A stretch of 58,479 nucleotides of DNA from Reticulitermes lucifugus (GCA_026260175.1 JAKCWW010000203.1:5935-64413), one strand, 5' to 3'; shown: positions 1 to 12,477, counted from the first letter of the stretch. Notes: generated by a model from the sequence alone, not told the origin. Translations and numbers: made by a program.

Positions 1-57
1 AAGCCTCGAAAAATGAGGCGGCCTAGGCCCCCAAGGGGCTGTCGAGCCATTAAAAAA
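1..57 (+). mobile_element. SINE family 2, 3' fragment
   Basis: The reverse complement of this stretch matches the 3' part of the SINE at 27100..27346 (both carry tcgacagccc followed by a cctaggcc/tctaggcc block and gcctcatt). It is followed by a short A-rich tail. The copy enters from outside the window, so its 5' tRNA-like head is not visible. Confidence 0.6.
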
Positions 58-948
58 AAGATTACCTACGTAAAGTCCAAAGTGCACTTGTTTCCTTCAC
101 AATTATAATCAATTCTTAAGGGGTATGTTTTGCTAACAAGAAAGTTGCAAGCAATCAGTGGTAAGTATAAAACCTTTAGATGCCAAACTTTCACCACAAA
201 AATTCGGGTTTCAGCCCAGAGATTTTTCAGAAGAAATTATTTTGGGGACACATGTCATTGTAAGAGGTGCTTTCCTTGATTCTATTTCCCGTATCAGTGA
301 TATATCCGCAGAAGCTCCATACCTTTCTGTCTTCTACACCAACTTGTACAGTTTTTTTAATATACAGGCTTTGACTATGAACATTGCTTCCTCCTGAGAT
401 GTAACGATGTGTTACACGGATGATAGAGGCAACAGCATCCTCTGAAACGTCGCTAAACTTCTACTAGTCTACACGGCGTTACCTTTCCAACAAATAAACC
501 TTCTAAATCGACGTTTTCCTCTTGGGGTGACACCATCTCTTTGAAGATGTAAGACAAGAAAGTACTGAACCCTGATACATTGAGGGATTAATGGGATTCT
601 ACCACCACAAGTTCACCCGGGAGCCACGCTACTCTACTGCTAATGTAGTGTTCAGAACGTGATCTGGGTTTAGGAGGCACAGCGCTAGGTGCTATGTGGC
701 TGAGACTCTATTATTAATAATAATACTATTATTATTATTATTAAAACCTGATCTTTGTGTCATTATGCTTATGCCTACTTCAACTAGAGTTCACTGGTTA
801 CTGTCTTTTGATTTGAAAAGGCTTCAATAAGTAGGCTGGTAACGTGAATTTCACTGACAGGCATAATAACTGGCTTTTCAGAAGTGAAATAAATTACATT
901 ATAACAGAATATCCAGCAATAAGTAAGGTTGCGAGATGAATACATGTT
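58..948. other. No gene recognised; AT-rich DNA with ATT microsatellite
   Basis: No convincing coding exon. An (ATT)/(AAT) microsatellite lies at about 711..742. Around 440..485 the words gaaacgtcgct and ctacacggcgt match fragments also present near 17478 and 49081, suggesting a dispersed, decayed repeat family. Confidence 0.4.
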
Positions 949-1237
949 CTTTTTTTGGAGAGGGACTCCGCAGCAGATGCTACGGACGCACCGCAGCCTT
1001 AAGTCTTATTGTGCATCCATGTGATGAAAATGAAGAGAAAGATGATGATTAGTTTTTTTCATTTTTCCAAGTAATGGAGCACCGGTGGAATGAAATTGAC
1101 AGGGGAAAACCGAAGTACTCGGGGAAAAACGTAACCCAGTGCCACTTTGTCCACCACAAATCCCACATGGACCGACCCGAAAGCTGGGCCTCCGCGGTGG
1201 GAGACCGGCGACTAACCGCCTGAGCCATGGCACGGCC
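949..1237 (-). mobile_element. SINE family 1 (tRNA-derived), minus copy
   Basis: It is near full length and aligns along its whole length with the copies at 34195 and 51257. The head on the minus strand begins ggccgtgccatggctcaggc, with a Pol III A-box-like segment. The body holds the conserved gacaggggaaaaccgaagta and accggtggaatgaaatt words (as read on the plus strand). The B box is damaged: the ggttcgatt core of the other copies has been lost. The 3' end carries the family hallmark cgtccgtagcatctgctgcgg. Confidence 0.85.
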
Positions 1238-2058
1238 TGAATGCATGGTTAGTGTCGGTAGTAGCTATACTAAACCCCACCTCTTAAGTTCAAATCATGG
1301 GTGAATGGCTTTGAACACTAAACTAAAAAAAAAAAAAAACTGGTCACCACACTTGAAAAGTAATTCAGGGGAAAAATAGTGGCACAGAAACGGTATTATA
1401 TGGATGGAAACAACTAGTCAAAAATGTGTGTCAGTTTCCTGAAAGTTTTTGTTCTATTCATGATAATATATCTGCTTCAGGTGGTTTAGAACATGGGATA
1501 GAAAATAAAAATGAGTTATGAGTGCTGACTTTTAAGTTCGAGCATGATGTCGTGACCTACATTTTAGGACGCCAGTAAACGCGTAAAAACCTTAACAGCA
1601 TTTATACTTTTCTGGTTGATATTTTACGGGGGGGAGGGTGCTGTAAATTATGAAGCAACGTTAAACATCGCACAGTGACGTTTGGTGTCGAGGATTGATT
1701 TAAAATAATCAGTCATTTAAGATTCACATATCATGTATTTGTTTTGATGTTAGGCATACCATTGTGTTATCTGTAGTGACAAATAGTGCTTGTACACCGT
1801 CAGACATAAACTCTATAAGTAGACAACATTTCTTACATTAACTCCAAAACCAGAGTTAGTGCAACAAGTTTTGTTTACTGATAAAGTTTATGTTTGACGG
1901 TGTAAAAGCACTGTTGTTCATATAGTCAGCTTTATAGAGGGATATGTAACCAAATTTAATTTATTTTGCGTCTTAAAGTAAACAAACTTTATAAATCAAC
2001 TTAAATAATTTACTCATTCTCTTCCGCATTGGTTTACTCCTCTCCTCGTTTACAACGT
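1238..2058. other. No gene recognised
   Basis: AT-rich sequence with an A15-16 run near 1324..1339 and no supported exon, RNA gene or element. Confidence 0.4.
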
Positions 2059-2096
2059 CACACACACACACACACGCACGCGCACGCACGCACACA
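2059..2096. repeat. CA/CG compound dinucleotide microsatellite
   Basis: A (CA)n run grades into CACG and CGCG units. A downstream open frame up to 2490 begins in this repeat and shows no domain, so I do not call it a gene. Confidence 0.9.
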
Positions 2097-2701
2097 ATCA
2101 CTTTGTCCCTCCCTCGTTCTCTCAATTTCTTCCCCTCGCTCGCTTATTCCGTCCAAATATAAATACATCGCCGGTCCACAATGTGGTACAGTACCCTATA
2201 TTGCGGTGCAAAAGAACGGAATCTCCCTTTCAGAATCATATTTACCAAATGCACGTGTCTGTCTGTCTGTCCCTCATTCAGTTATGAATGTCACAAATGT
2301 ATTCACGATTTCATCGATTTTCAAGGAACCCGTTAGGAAAAAATTGACGTTGGATCTTACCCCATCATGGCGCTACGGAAATACTTCAATAACAGAACAA
2401 AGATTGCAATCGTACCAAACTATACGACGGAAAAAACACAAACACATTTTACTTAGGTCCTTCGAACTGTATACAAAGATAGGCTTTTAGAAAATTTGCG
2501 GTAGCCTATTAAAGCATATTTCCAGGTTCATGGCAAATGACACGGGAACAGGTAAAATAATTAGCTTTTTTTGGCGAAAGTAAACGAATGTTCGTAACTA
2601 AACCTGTGAAATTTCATTTTATCCACAAATCGGGCTTGTCACCACAGGTTTTATGTTTTAAAATGTTGTTGACCTTGAAACAGTATTAATGTGGTGAGAC
2701 G

Positions 2702-2766
2702 GTGTTGTTGCTGCTGCTGCTGATGATAATAATAATACCCACAACAACAACAACAACAACAACAAA
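2702..2766. repeat. Trinucleotide repeat cluster
   Basis: Successive TTG, CTG, ATA and then (AAC) runs, the last about eight units long (2741..2766). Confidence 0.85.
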
Positions 2767-5410
2767 AATATAAAACAACTTTGTGTAATATTTCGAGACC
2801 CTAAATCAGGGGTACTCAACAGGTGTGCCTTGAGATTTTGCCAACTGTGCTGTGATGCACTAAATAGAAGAATGATTACACGAATGCAATTGAAGAGTAA
2901 AATCACTCCGCCATTTCAGGCAGTCACAGCGCTCTAACTGATGATTCATTCTTGTGGGATATGACTTGAATTTTGGGTGAGTGCTTCCCGTCGTTTCGAA
3001 GGAAAGTGCCATCATATTAAGATGAAGACACTAGGTCCTTTCGAATCGTCGGGAACAATTTAAAAGTAAAAGCGCCATATTCAAGAAGACCCTAATCCTA
3101 AAAAATCAATTAGTGTTTAATACCTCATTATTATCCGTAATTGAATATATAGTCATTAGTTAAAACACAACAGCGTAATTGTATTTGAACCACAGAAGCA
3201 GAAATGAGTAAAAATGGTTAGTCCTGCTGCTGATGCTACAAGAGTGGCTATGAATTTATTTCACCCAATGCTACACTGGGGCTACGACCTAATTTTCACT
3301 ACGGGTAAAATTTTCAAGGTGCATTATCCAAATAAGACTGAGTGCTTCGTGTTACGTTTGAGGAAAAATTGGTGAACGGGACAATTTGTAATTGTAGGAT
3401 GTGTTTTGATGTAGCCAACTAAGCCAGAAAATAAAGTTTCAATTAAAAAAAAATGCTACACTGGACTCCATTTTTAGACAGACTTTACCTAGAGCAGTTA
3501 ATACCTACGTTTGTGTACAATTTCTGTGTCCGTTAATCGTTATAAAGTTTGTGCAGGGCGTAGTGTCCTAAGAAGTTCTTTTGATTTCTTGTTTAAATGT
3601 AGACCCTAATAATTGACATCTAAAATGAGGTGTATTCTCCATTCTTACTCTTGTTTGCCGCGAAACAAGAAAACCCTTTATGCCAATTGAATGCAACGAA
3701 AAGTAGAACGCTGTGAAATGTAATTCTGTATTAATTACAATGTTACAATAATATTATTATTCTTTATTACACGTCTAACACTTTTATGCAGTTTTTCATG
3801 CGTATGAAAATATTATTCTCTTAATAAAAAGCGGGAATTTTGCGCGACGGAAAATGTGGATGCAACGAGTCATTGGGCGTCATGTGACGTCATTGTACTT
3901 AAAAGAGTCAACACATCTACCGTACTTGTAGATAATGAAATTGCAACTGTGCCCACTTGCCACTCTGTAACTTTGGTTGAGATCTGGCAAGGGGCTGAAA
4001 AGAAATGCTTGTGGAGTGAAGAGTTATTTGGTAATGTAATTTCTGATATATACACACATATACAAACATATACACATACATACACACTTACTTATATACA
4101 CACATATATAAACACATATATATATTGAAGAATTTCTGAAAAAATTATTATTGTTTATGTAATAAAAAATTATGATTTAATATTTTATGAATAGTACAGA
4201 TCGCTGTGGAAGTATTGCTGTTGTAAGGTAACGTATAGTAAAATTTAATGCTTTAAACTGTTCACTGTAGCCTCCATATTGATTATTTTAATATTCAACA
4301 GGGATACGAAATCTTATTTGTATGAAAATGTATCACACCTGCACTTCTCGTGAAAACAATCGAATTCTTGTACTTAAGATTATGTTTCAGAAGTAAATGT
4401 GCAGTAAATTGCTTAATAAATTATAAAGTTTTGCTTTCAAATTTATATTTCACCTATTACACTTTTACACTCTACGACCCTCACAACGTGTGTTATTTTA
4501 AATTATTATACTCATTAGTGAATAATGTTATTTATTTTTCTGCTTAATTTGTTTATTACCTTTCACAAGAAATGCTAACAAAGTTTTAAACGTGATTGTT
4601 GTTGCTACGTATGTTCTACTTAAACTTGTGTTTTACAGGTCTGTTAAGCATAAACTCTAGTTTATGTCATATTATATAATATTCTGATATCATTTAGGTT
4701 TATTCATTCATAGCCACCCTTTTCACAGGTAAACTGCACTAGGCTGTCAGTGTAAGCGTGTTACATGTAGGTCCATCTACTGTCAAAACCTGTTGTGACT
4801 CTCTATGTCAGGCGCCTTTCTCTGTAATGATGTTAATCCGTCGTAATGCATTCTGGCGTTTATTGCCTGCGAATACTGCAATAAAGAATCATTTCGTAGA
4901 CATTTTATTGGGTAATTTTTGGTCTCCATTGCATTTTTCCTCTGATGGTGTAAATTCTCTTGAATATTCAAACACTAAATTAATGGTGCTGTAAAAATGA
5001 AAGTAAGAAGGAGGGAGAGATAAAGAAAGAAGTCTTGAATCTTATAACCAACCAATTAAGAAGGCGGTAAAGAAAAATTAAAATTCTCGAGAACTGAAAC
5101 TCATTTCTTTACATATTCACTTTTCCCTGGAGCAGCCGAAGGAAGAAGCCGTTGTTGTCTGTTTGGTGTAAAATTCTGACGCCATGCCAGCGGAATAAAA
5201 AGAAACTTATTGGCCTATTTCTTTTCATAAAAGTTCCATTTTTAATATTTGAATTAATGGAAATTTATTACCATCTTCATCTCACTTAATAATGGCTTCA
5301 AATATTATCTCTTGATTTACCGTTTGAAAGTATTAAAATAAAAGTGTATGTAGCTAGTGGATTGGTTACATCTTGCTTAGAAACTGCCTTCTAACACATG
5401 TTATTGAGGT
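2767..5410. other. No gene recognised
   Basis: Only short frames without similarity that I can name. A TA/CA-rich low-complexity patch lies at about 4048..4125. Sequence near 2816 (caggggtactcaaca) resembles a hAT-type terminal repeat, but I could not find the matching end. Confidence 0.4.
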
Positions 5411-5576
5411 AAATATAAAAGGAAAGATAGAAGGGACCGAAAGACGAGGAAGATGATATAAGCAGCTATTGGTTAACCTTAAGGGAAGGAGGAGATACTG
5501 GAAACTGAAAGAGGAAGCACAATATCACACTCTGTGGCAAACTCGCTTTGGAAGAGGCTACGAGCCTGTTGTAAAA
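5411..5576 (+). mobile_element. Non-LTR retrotransposon family A, 3' end fragment
   Basis: The decayed frame encodes the conserved C-terminal tail of a family present four times in this window. Its features are a basic GRRGR-K-QLL segment, then LK-RRRYWKLKEEA, then LW-TRFGRGY. The fragment leads directly into an (ATT)n run, which looks like the element's own 3' tail. Confidence 0.7.
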
Positions 5577-5578
5577 CA

Positions 5579-5610
<32 letters not shown>
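5577..5610. repeat. (ATT)n microsatellite at LINE 3' end
   Basis: About ten perfect ATT units immediately follow the LINE family A fragment. Confidence 0.9.
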
Positions 5611-5611
5611 G

Positions 5612-6459
5612 TAGCTAGTGAAGATTTCTCTAATGAACCAAGTGTTGACAGACACAAATATATGTCTTTTAATTTGTCGACATATAAATGCATTCCTTAA
5701 TTTTTAGTACAGTTTATTTGGGCGGAAATATTTATGAGTCACTTCGTTGTCTACTTTCCTTTCTTCTTTCAGTTTTCTCGTGATTAAATACACGAAGATG
5801 CAATGATAAATAGAATAATGGATGCAAATATCATCCCTAAAACGTATCTTAGAGTGTTACGCTTATGAACATGTGTTATCTATTATCTTCATTGCTTTAA
5901 GAATATCACAGGCTACACATGTAAGAAGCAAGCAAAAGGTTATGTTTTCTTTAAATCAACTGTGCGTGTACAGACAGTAACAACGCGTAATTAAGCACTG
6001 AGATACAGAACATATGGATGAAGTGTGAGACATTGTCGTCTGAGGATATGATGGCAGGCATTGTACTTCACTGAGAAATTGAAACGATCCTGCAGACTCA
6101 GATGCTTTGTATAAGTAATGTTGGAAATGATGAACACTGGGGTTAATAATTCGTAAATGCCTCGTCCATTTGTGACCAGACTTGAGGAAGCCTACGTTTA
6201 TTGTGGTGTTTATGGAGAGAAATATTTGCTGGAGATCATGAGAAAGGCACGGATCTCAATCGAATGATTTTATTCGTAGCCTATATTACGACGCTGTCAT
6301 TAACTCAGGATATACTGCGTCAGGTGTATGAATATTATGAATTGGGTGGTACGTGGAAGGAAGCGGTTGTTGTACGGTTTAAAGTACTGTCAGAATAATT
6401 ATTCTGTATACTGAAAGGACGTCGTTAAATTGACATTTTTTTAGCAGTTAGGTTTAATG
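5612..6459. other. No gene recognised
   Basis: AT-rich. No supported exon or repeat family was found here. Confidence 0.4.
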
Positions 6460-6470
6460 AAATTTTACAT
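6460..6470 (+). repeat. Target-site duplication, left copy (SINE 2)
   Basis: The 11-mer aaattttacat is repeated exactly at 6739..6749, flanking the SINE. Confidence 0.85.
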
Positions 6471-6738
6471 GCCGATCCCAGTGGCCGCGCAGTCTAAGGC
6501 ATGGGGCTGCGGCCGCTCGCTTACTGGGATTGCGAATACGAATCCCACCGGGGGCACGGATGTCTGTCTCTTGTGAGTGTTGTGTGTTGTCAGGTAGAGG
6601 TGTCTGCGACGGGCTGATCCCTCGTCCAGAGAAGTCCTACCGAGTGTGTGTGTGTGTGTCAGTGAGTGTGATCAGGTGCAACAATAACCTCTACACCTAC
6701 AATGAGTAGGTAGAAGAGGTCAAATTAAAAAAGAAATA
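6471..6738 (+). mobile_element. SINE family 2 (tRNA-derived), complete copy
   Basis: The head begins gccgatcccagtggccgcgc. It holds an A-box-like segment (gtggccgcgcagtctaaggc, resembling class II Ser/Leu tRNAs) and a B-box-like segment that has decayed from ggttcgaatcc to atacgaatcc. The body contains gtgtctgtctcttgtgagtg-like and gtcgcagagacctctacctg-like words shared with the minus copies at 13631 and 27100. The 3' end is A-rich. A perfect 11-bp target duplication flanks it, which makes both boundaries secure. Confidence 0.9.
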
Positions 6739-7000
6739 AAATTTTACATTCGAAAATATGTAGTTGTATTACTGAATAATTAAACGCGCAACCTCATAAT
6801 TGTTCTTATAGGTCCATGTTATTTGTTTTCCACCTGTAACATAACGTATTATGTCCTCTAGGATGACTTGGGCTTCTCATACAAAGCAACTACTGATGTT
6901 GAAATGACAATATGTGTATAACAATGATATGTACTCAGTAAAATGACCTTAGCTTATTTATGTTAAATTTAAAATTACTTTTTTACATTAGTCTTGGTAA

Positions 7001-7268
7001 AGTTAACCTAGAACAGGCCATGAAGGCCCAGAGGGGGAGTAGAGGTACAACTCTACTAATACTTTAACCTCGGTGCTAGATAGGGGTTGTTGGTCAACGC
7101 CACGCCCCAGCCGCTTTACCCCCGGGAAAGAGACCCGGTACTCATTTTACAGGAGGTTGGGTGGGCCCCAGAGCCGGTCTGGACGGGTGCGGAAAATCTC
7201 GCCCCCACCGGGATTCGATCCTCGGACCGTCCAGCCCGTAGCGAGTCGCTATACCTACTACGCTGTCC
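7001..7268 (-). mobile_element. SINE family 4 (tRNA-derived), minus copy
   Basis: The tRNA-like head is at the right edge. On the minus strand it carries a B-box-like gatcgaatccc followed by ggtgggggcgag. The body includes ccggtactcattttacagg, gggtgggcccc and gagccggtct. The last two recur in the copy broken by the hAT element at 9975..10452. Confidence 0.7.
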
Positions 7269-7599
7269 CATGTTCAAATATTTTCATGTACCATATTTTA
7301 CAAAGAAATGTTTCTTGTTAACGTTGTTTTTGTAAGTTACCTTGTAGATATGTTACAGTTTATTTGTGGGTATGCGGGCAAAACATTGTGCTACACGCAA
7401 ACACTGACAAAGTATTGTGTTTTGAAAGAATGGTATTTGTATGTTACCATTTTCAGCCTTTAAAATTAGACTAGAAGCATGTTATGGTGTTAGTTGTTTC
7501 CATCACAATATTTTCTTGGTATTTTCCGTGCATTAGACATATATTAATGCTGCGTTGCCTAATGACAACATATAAAAATGTTTTGTACACCCCTTTTAA

Positions 7600-7818
7600 C
7601 ATAATCCTTCCGGCCGCACTATGACACTGGGTTCGACTCAGCCTATAACAGAAATGAGTACCAGGAATATTTCCTTCGGGGTAAAGGCGGCTGGTTCGTA
7701 GGGATAACAACCTTACCACCTTCATGTGCCGACTGTCTTGAAATCTGGGAGTCTCAACCTCCTGGAAGCTTCAGTGTCTGTCCAGGCCTGTACAGGTATT
7801 GCTTTAACTTTACCTTTA
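7600..7818 (+). mobile_element. SINE family 3, 5'-truncated plus copy
   Basis: It is co-linear with the reverse complement of the copies at 21106 and 46882: tccggccgcactatg, then gactcagcctataac, then ccttaccaccttcatgtgcc, then gtccaggcctgta. The tRNA-like head is missing, consistent with 5' truncation. Confidence 0.75.
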
Positions 7819-7846
7819 TACATTTATTGAATGTTATCTGCTCGAT

Positions 7847-7882
7847 GATGGCCCAGAAAGGGCCGACGCATGTAGGAGATTA
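7847..7882 (+). repeat. Hammerhead-core-like hairpin, degenerate
   Basis: Reads cgatgat, then a stem ggccc-agaaa-gggcc, then gacgcatgtagg. The pattern matches the better preserved copies at 12486, 29700 and 36421, but the expected GAAAC after the stem has become GACGC. Confidence 0.4.
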
Positions 7883-9825
7883 TAATAGCATGTAATGGTA
7901 ATATAGCATTACGCTTTTCTACAGTTAGTGAATATGAAGTAATATGGCACTTCCGAGGCCAATGTGTGTCCATACGCTAGACGACCATTAAGAATAGAGG
8001 CAAGAATATTGCAAAAGGAAGTAATAAGACAGTAGTTGTTGCTTGCTTCTTTAATTAGGTATGTTGAGTTTTTCAGAGAAGTGTAATCTGCTTTCCATGT
8101 GGCATAGAATTCAGTCGAACATTTTTATTCTAGAAAAGAAAATATTAAAAACCATCAATAAATTTTCCATTTTTATGGAAGAAAAAATTTTACTACGGCT
8201 TATATCAGTGCATCAAACTGTCCAATGTTTTCAGTCAGATAATAAAATACACCACAGGTGCAAACATTTTCCAAAAATGTAAGAACTATCTCAAAATTCT
8301 AGGCGCTAGGTGGGTGACATGAAGCAAGTTCCTTACATAGGACCCACAAATATTAGGCACCACCATACAGAATTTAGTCGCCATGGCAATATGGCTCCCG
8401 GAGTTTGTGCACTCCTGCATTACATACCGTCTCAGCTGTTTCTTTAATGCAACTTAATACTCCTAAGTAATAGTATAGTCTTTGCTTAGATATTAGAAGT
8501 GGCCTTTTTCCGCAGTTTTTCCGATTAAATTTTTTTTTTGCGTTCTGATGACCTACTCTTAGGCATTCATGATTAGACGTTTACAGGTTTTGGTTTCGTG
8601 CTGTTTCAGACTAAAAGTCAATTCATCCTTGTCAGAAGAGAGCACAATATGAATACCGCAAACTTGTTCTCAAGGAAACCACACTGCTTGTATTTAAAAT
8701 CTCAGTAATATTGCAGTACAATATACCCTATCACAAGAGATGTTCCATACATATATATTCACGCTACAACTGGTTTCAGTCCAGCGGCCTCAGTACACAG
8801 CCGCAAACCGCACTACAGTACAGCTGGTTGGGTTGTCTGTGTTCCGGGGGAATACCGCACGATATTCAGAGCGTTAGGTAAAGGGAGCAGTTGTTGCTTT
8901 GGTGGGCTAGCATGCTGTTGGTCTTGGCAGAGAAGAAGATTTACTTTGGTAGGGTTGTGGGCATTTATTCATTTTATTTTGTTCGCTTTAATGGCAGCTT
9001 TATTTTTGCAAGCTTTACTATAATCTGATTTCTTCTATCAATCAATTTATACTCATATCACACCAAACACACATATTCACAAGCCACACCATACACATAG
9101 TATACATACGTATATATATGTATGTATATATAAACCATATTACTAGTTTTTCTGTGGTTTTTAAACAAGTGGTCTTGCTTAAAAGTAGAAAGGCGCATTA
9201 AATGACAATACTTTGTGTCATTTCGTGTGTTCGTGCCCCTTTTTTCTATTCTTGAACTATTTTATCGAGTTTAACCAAACTTGGTGCAAACGTTATGTAA
9301 CTGAAGGTTACTCGAAAACATACTTCCTAGTTTCCTACAGTAAGTATTAACAATATGGCAGACGCGCGGGTATAGGAAGCGGGAGAAAGCGCCACATGTG
9401 TTAGCGTTGTGAAGCGATTAATAGGCCGATAATAAAGTTTGAAAAAATGTTCAGCCTCAGCTAAAGTAATATTTTTATTATGTAAAGTAAAAAGATGGCG
9501 GCATTGCGAAGGATTTTCCAGATTCCTAGCAATGATTGTAATAACCAGCTGAACCTGGGTTTTTGGAAGTTGGTATAGAAATAGATAAAAACAATGTACA
9601 AGGTGTGTGTAAAATATTGATTGCAAATCAACAATTACAAATATGGCGATGACGCAAAGTCGTTGAGTTTATTTCGGATATCTTTAACGTATACAGAGTC
9701 TGTGTTTAGGTGATAAGGTTTTTAACAAGTAGGAAATGACATGCGAAATATTAATATAACAGTAATAATAAGCGTACTTTCTAAGTTCTGTTTAGTAATC
9801 TCTTTCATTACGTATGCTTACATAA
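7883..9825. other. No gene recognised
   Basis: Only short frames. A TA/TATG-rich patch lies at about 9095..9133. No exon or element boundary could be supported. Confidence 0.4.
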
Positions 9826-10570
9826 AGGTAAAGGTAATGGTAAAGGAAATTTCCTCCCTGTGCAAGCCATCGATACTTTGTCGGAGTAGACCTATAGTTT
9901 TACTCATTCTTAAATTTTACACTAGTCAGAAATGAGTGTTCAGCTTATCGCCCTAACCTCTTTACTCCTGGGAACAGTGGCGGACTGGGTCTAAAAATAT
10001 TAGTTGCCAGGCGACAAAGGGGGCCCACCCACAACTATAATGCTATAATTTAATTTTTATAAGAAATTAATAAAATTTAAAAAAAATACATCAGTGGAAA
10101 AAAGGTACAATTAAAATGTTTGCAAAATAAATGTACATTTTTTAGTAATTACAGTGTACATATATTGTACATATTACTGACAGTATACAGTAGATACTAA
10201 ATGTAAATACAGATTGTTACAATTGAATTTTTAAATTATTTTTTTAATTTTAAATAAATGGTGGATTTTATTAAAACTTTTTATCAAAATAGTAATAAAA
10301 CGTAAATTTTAGTTGCATACAGTAATAATATTGGAACTTCTATTATATTTTCAAGCTACTAAAAGGTCATTAATATTTTTAACATATTGTCTAATGATTA
10401 AGGGGGCCCACTTGCCATCGGGCAAGCTGATACCCTGGCCAGTCCGCCACTGCCTGGGAAGCCCCTACGGTGCCCATTGAATAAGAGGCTGGGTGGAGCC
10501 CAGAGCCGATCTGAGTGGTTGGGAGAAGAGAAGAAACAAACCTTCCCCTGCCTGGATTATAAGTACGCAA
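9826..10570 (-). mobile_element. SINE family 4, minus copy interrupted by a hAT-type element
   Basis: The left part (about 9826..9974) and right part (10453..10570) carry SINE family 4 words (cctctttactcctgggaa; gaggctgggtggagcccaga). They join in register when the 478-bp insert and one target copy are removed. The left boundary is approximate. Confidence 0.55.
9975..10452. mobile_element. hAT-type non-autonomous element with perfect target duplication
   Basis: The element starts CAGTGGCGGACTGG and ends with its exact inverse CCAGTCCGCCACTG. A second inverted block (gggggcccac near the left end, gggggcccact near the right) lies further in. It is flanked on both sides by the 8-mer cctgggaa (9967..9974 and 10453..10460). 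A CAGtG-type terminus with an 8-bp duplication is the hallmark of the hAT superfamily. The 478-bp interior is AT-rich and has no transposase frame, so it must have been mobilised in trans. Confidence 0.92.
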
Positions 10571-11451
10571 TTCCGGCATTTATTTTTCTACACTGGTTCA
10601 AAAGGTTTAAATAAGAGATATGCACACAACCAGAAAGAGGCACACAGAGGACGGTGATCTCATGAGCCACCATTTCTTTTCCATCAGGAAGGAAATTTTT
10701 GGGTAAGAATTAACTATTTAATATGGATGTATTCTTTAAGATTTTTATGATACAAATCCTATAATATCGCAGGAAATCAAACTGCACATAAATGTCTCCG
10801 TGGCAGATCGAGATAGACGCGCTAAACGATAATTAGTTTGATACCTTTTTTTGTTAGAATTTCGCTTTAGATGGACCATCCTGTGATGCCTTTTGAATGC
10901 AAAAGTACGTGCGAACTTTGTCATCAGTGTTAGAGTTAGCGAGAATTTTGTTAGCTCCTTCAAAACTGACGTTCGTCTAAATCATTTATAAAAATTCACT
11001 TTACTCCTCACAGAGAACATATTTCATGCCCATTATAAAGATCAGTCCGTTAATGTTATTTAGGAAAACTACTGATATTATTGTGAGAATCGTAACAAAC
11101 ACACACTAATTAAGCACTACTTGGAACACAGTCCTTTAGAAGATAACATTTCCTGAGCCAATCAAGAAATTCCCCACATTTTGTTGATTCCGATGGTTAA
11201 TTTCCTTTTTTATAAGTGCTCGTCACTTGTCTCTGTCATTAGCCAGATAATTTCAATTCACGCTACCCCATACTATTTCTTTGAGATTTATTTTATATCC
11301 AACCAACTATGCCTGGATCTTTAAGTGGACTCTTGCTTTCACCTTTCCCCAACAAAACTCTATGTGTCTTTTCTTTCTCGATTTTATCACCATAATAAAC
11401 TTTAGTGTGGCTTATAGATAATGAATTTCCTTATTACGAAATTTTCTCCAG
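10571..11451. other. No gene recognised
   Basis: AT-rich, with no supported exon or repeat boundary. Confidence 0.4.
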
Positions 11452-11540
11452 CATCCTGCTTCAGGCTCCCTCGTAGGTCCACATGTCTTCCTCGGCACCC
11501 TCTTCTCGGAAACCCTGAGCCTATGTCCTTCCTTTAATAT
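11452..11540 (-). mobile_element. Non-LTR retrotransposon family B, internal fragment
   Basis: The minus-strand translation gives a decayed L-KEGHRLRVSEKRVPRKT-type segment. It matches the conserved LREEHRLRVFENKVLRK region seen better in the copy at 51547..52080. Confidence 0.5.
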
Positions 11541-12477
11541 GAGAGGCCAAGGCGAAAGCCTCTGTAAGAATTTGTAAGGTGTTGAATTTTTAGTGACGAG
11601 CTGCTAGCCCCTCCCTCAATTCTACAAACTAGAGGATCACCAGTTTTGTAAAAAGAAAAATGCCAAATTCCATAATTTTGCATCTGGTGGAACGTATGGT
11701 TCCCATTGGGCGTTAAGTGATTACAATTGTAACTACCCGCGAGAAAGGTGTATGTTAAACCTAAAGCAATGAAGTCTAACGCTTGGACAACAAGCATTAC
11801 ACGAAACCCTACCGCAATTACCCGCAAAAACCGCAGTTCTGTCTTTCGTTTTGAAATGTACTTACTTATCTATCGCATTTTTATTACCATGACGTCACGT
11901 AACTACTTCCTTCCCCCACCAGCAATTACGTTTTTCACGTTTCACTGTCTTCTCGTTCTTTCCAGCCTTTCTTTATGTTAGGTATTCATAAAATGCAAAC
12001 TGCGTCTTTCTTCTCAGATACTCTCACATTTTCTTTCGTATAAAAAGAACCCCCACCTTCCCCACTAAACAGACACGTTTTGCATTGAAATGAAGGCGAG
12101 ATGGTTTCGTCTTATATAACCCCATGTCATAGGCCTACGCAGTTATGCCTCTCTCTCCCCAACCCTCTGCATCAGCTTCCTCGTTCCTTCATTGCAGACG
12201 TCGCAAAACCGCGACTGAAAGCAAAGATGACACCAAAAATGGACCACTCCCACCTTCCTGCTCTTTCTCTGTTAAGACACTATTTCGCGTGCAGTGCAGA
12301 CAGATGGCTTTTGTACAGCATTTGATTGTTAGATAGGCAGAGAGAAGTAATATACCTGCAAGTGAAGCCATTTCGAACTGTTTTTTTACATTATTCATTC
12401 CGTGCATTTTCATTGAATTAAATTGTTCATTTATGACACCAAAAATACACCTTTGAAATATACAGATACAATCTTAT
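11541..12477. other. No gene recognised
   Basis: Overlapping short frames occur on both strands around 11534..11981 and 12101..12413. None shows a domain or splice context, so I treat them as chance frames. Confidence 0.35.

Noticed and set aside
2029..2490. 153-aa plus-strand frame as a host gene
   Set aside because: Its N-terminus is a translated CA repeat. The rest has no recognisable domain, and an overlapping gtctgtctgtctgtc run points to repeat-derived sequence.
2816..2835. hAT-type terminus (caggggtactcaaca)
   Set aside because: No inverted partner or 8-bp target duplication was found within a few kb, so it may be chance or a lone end.
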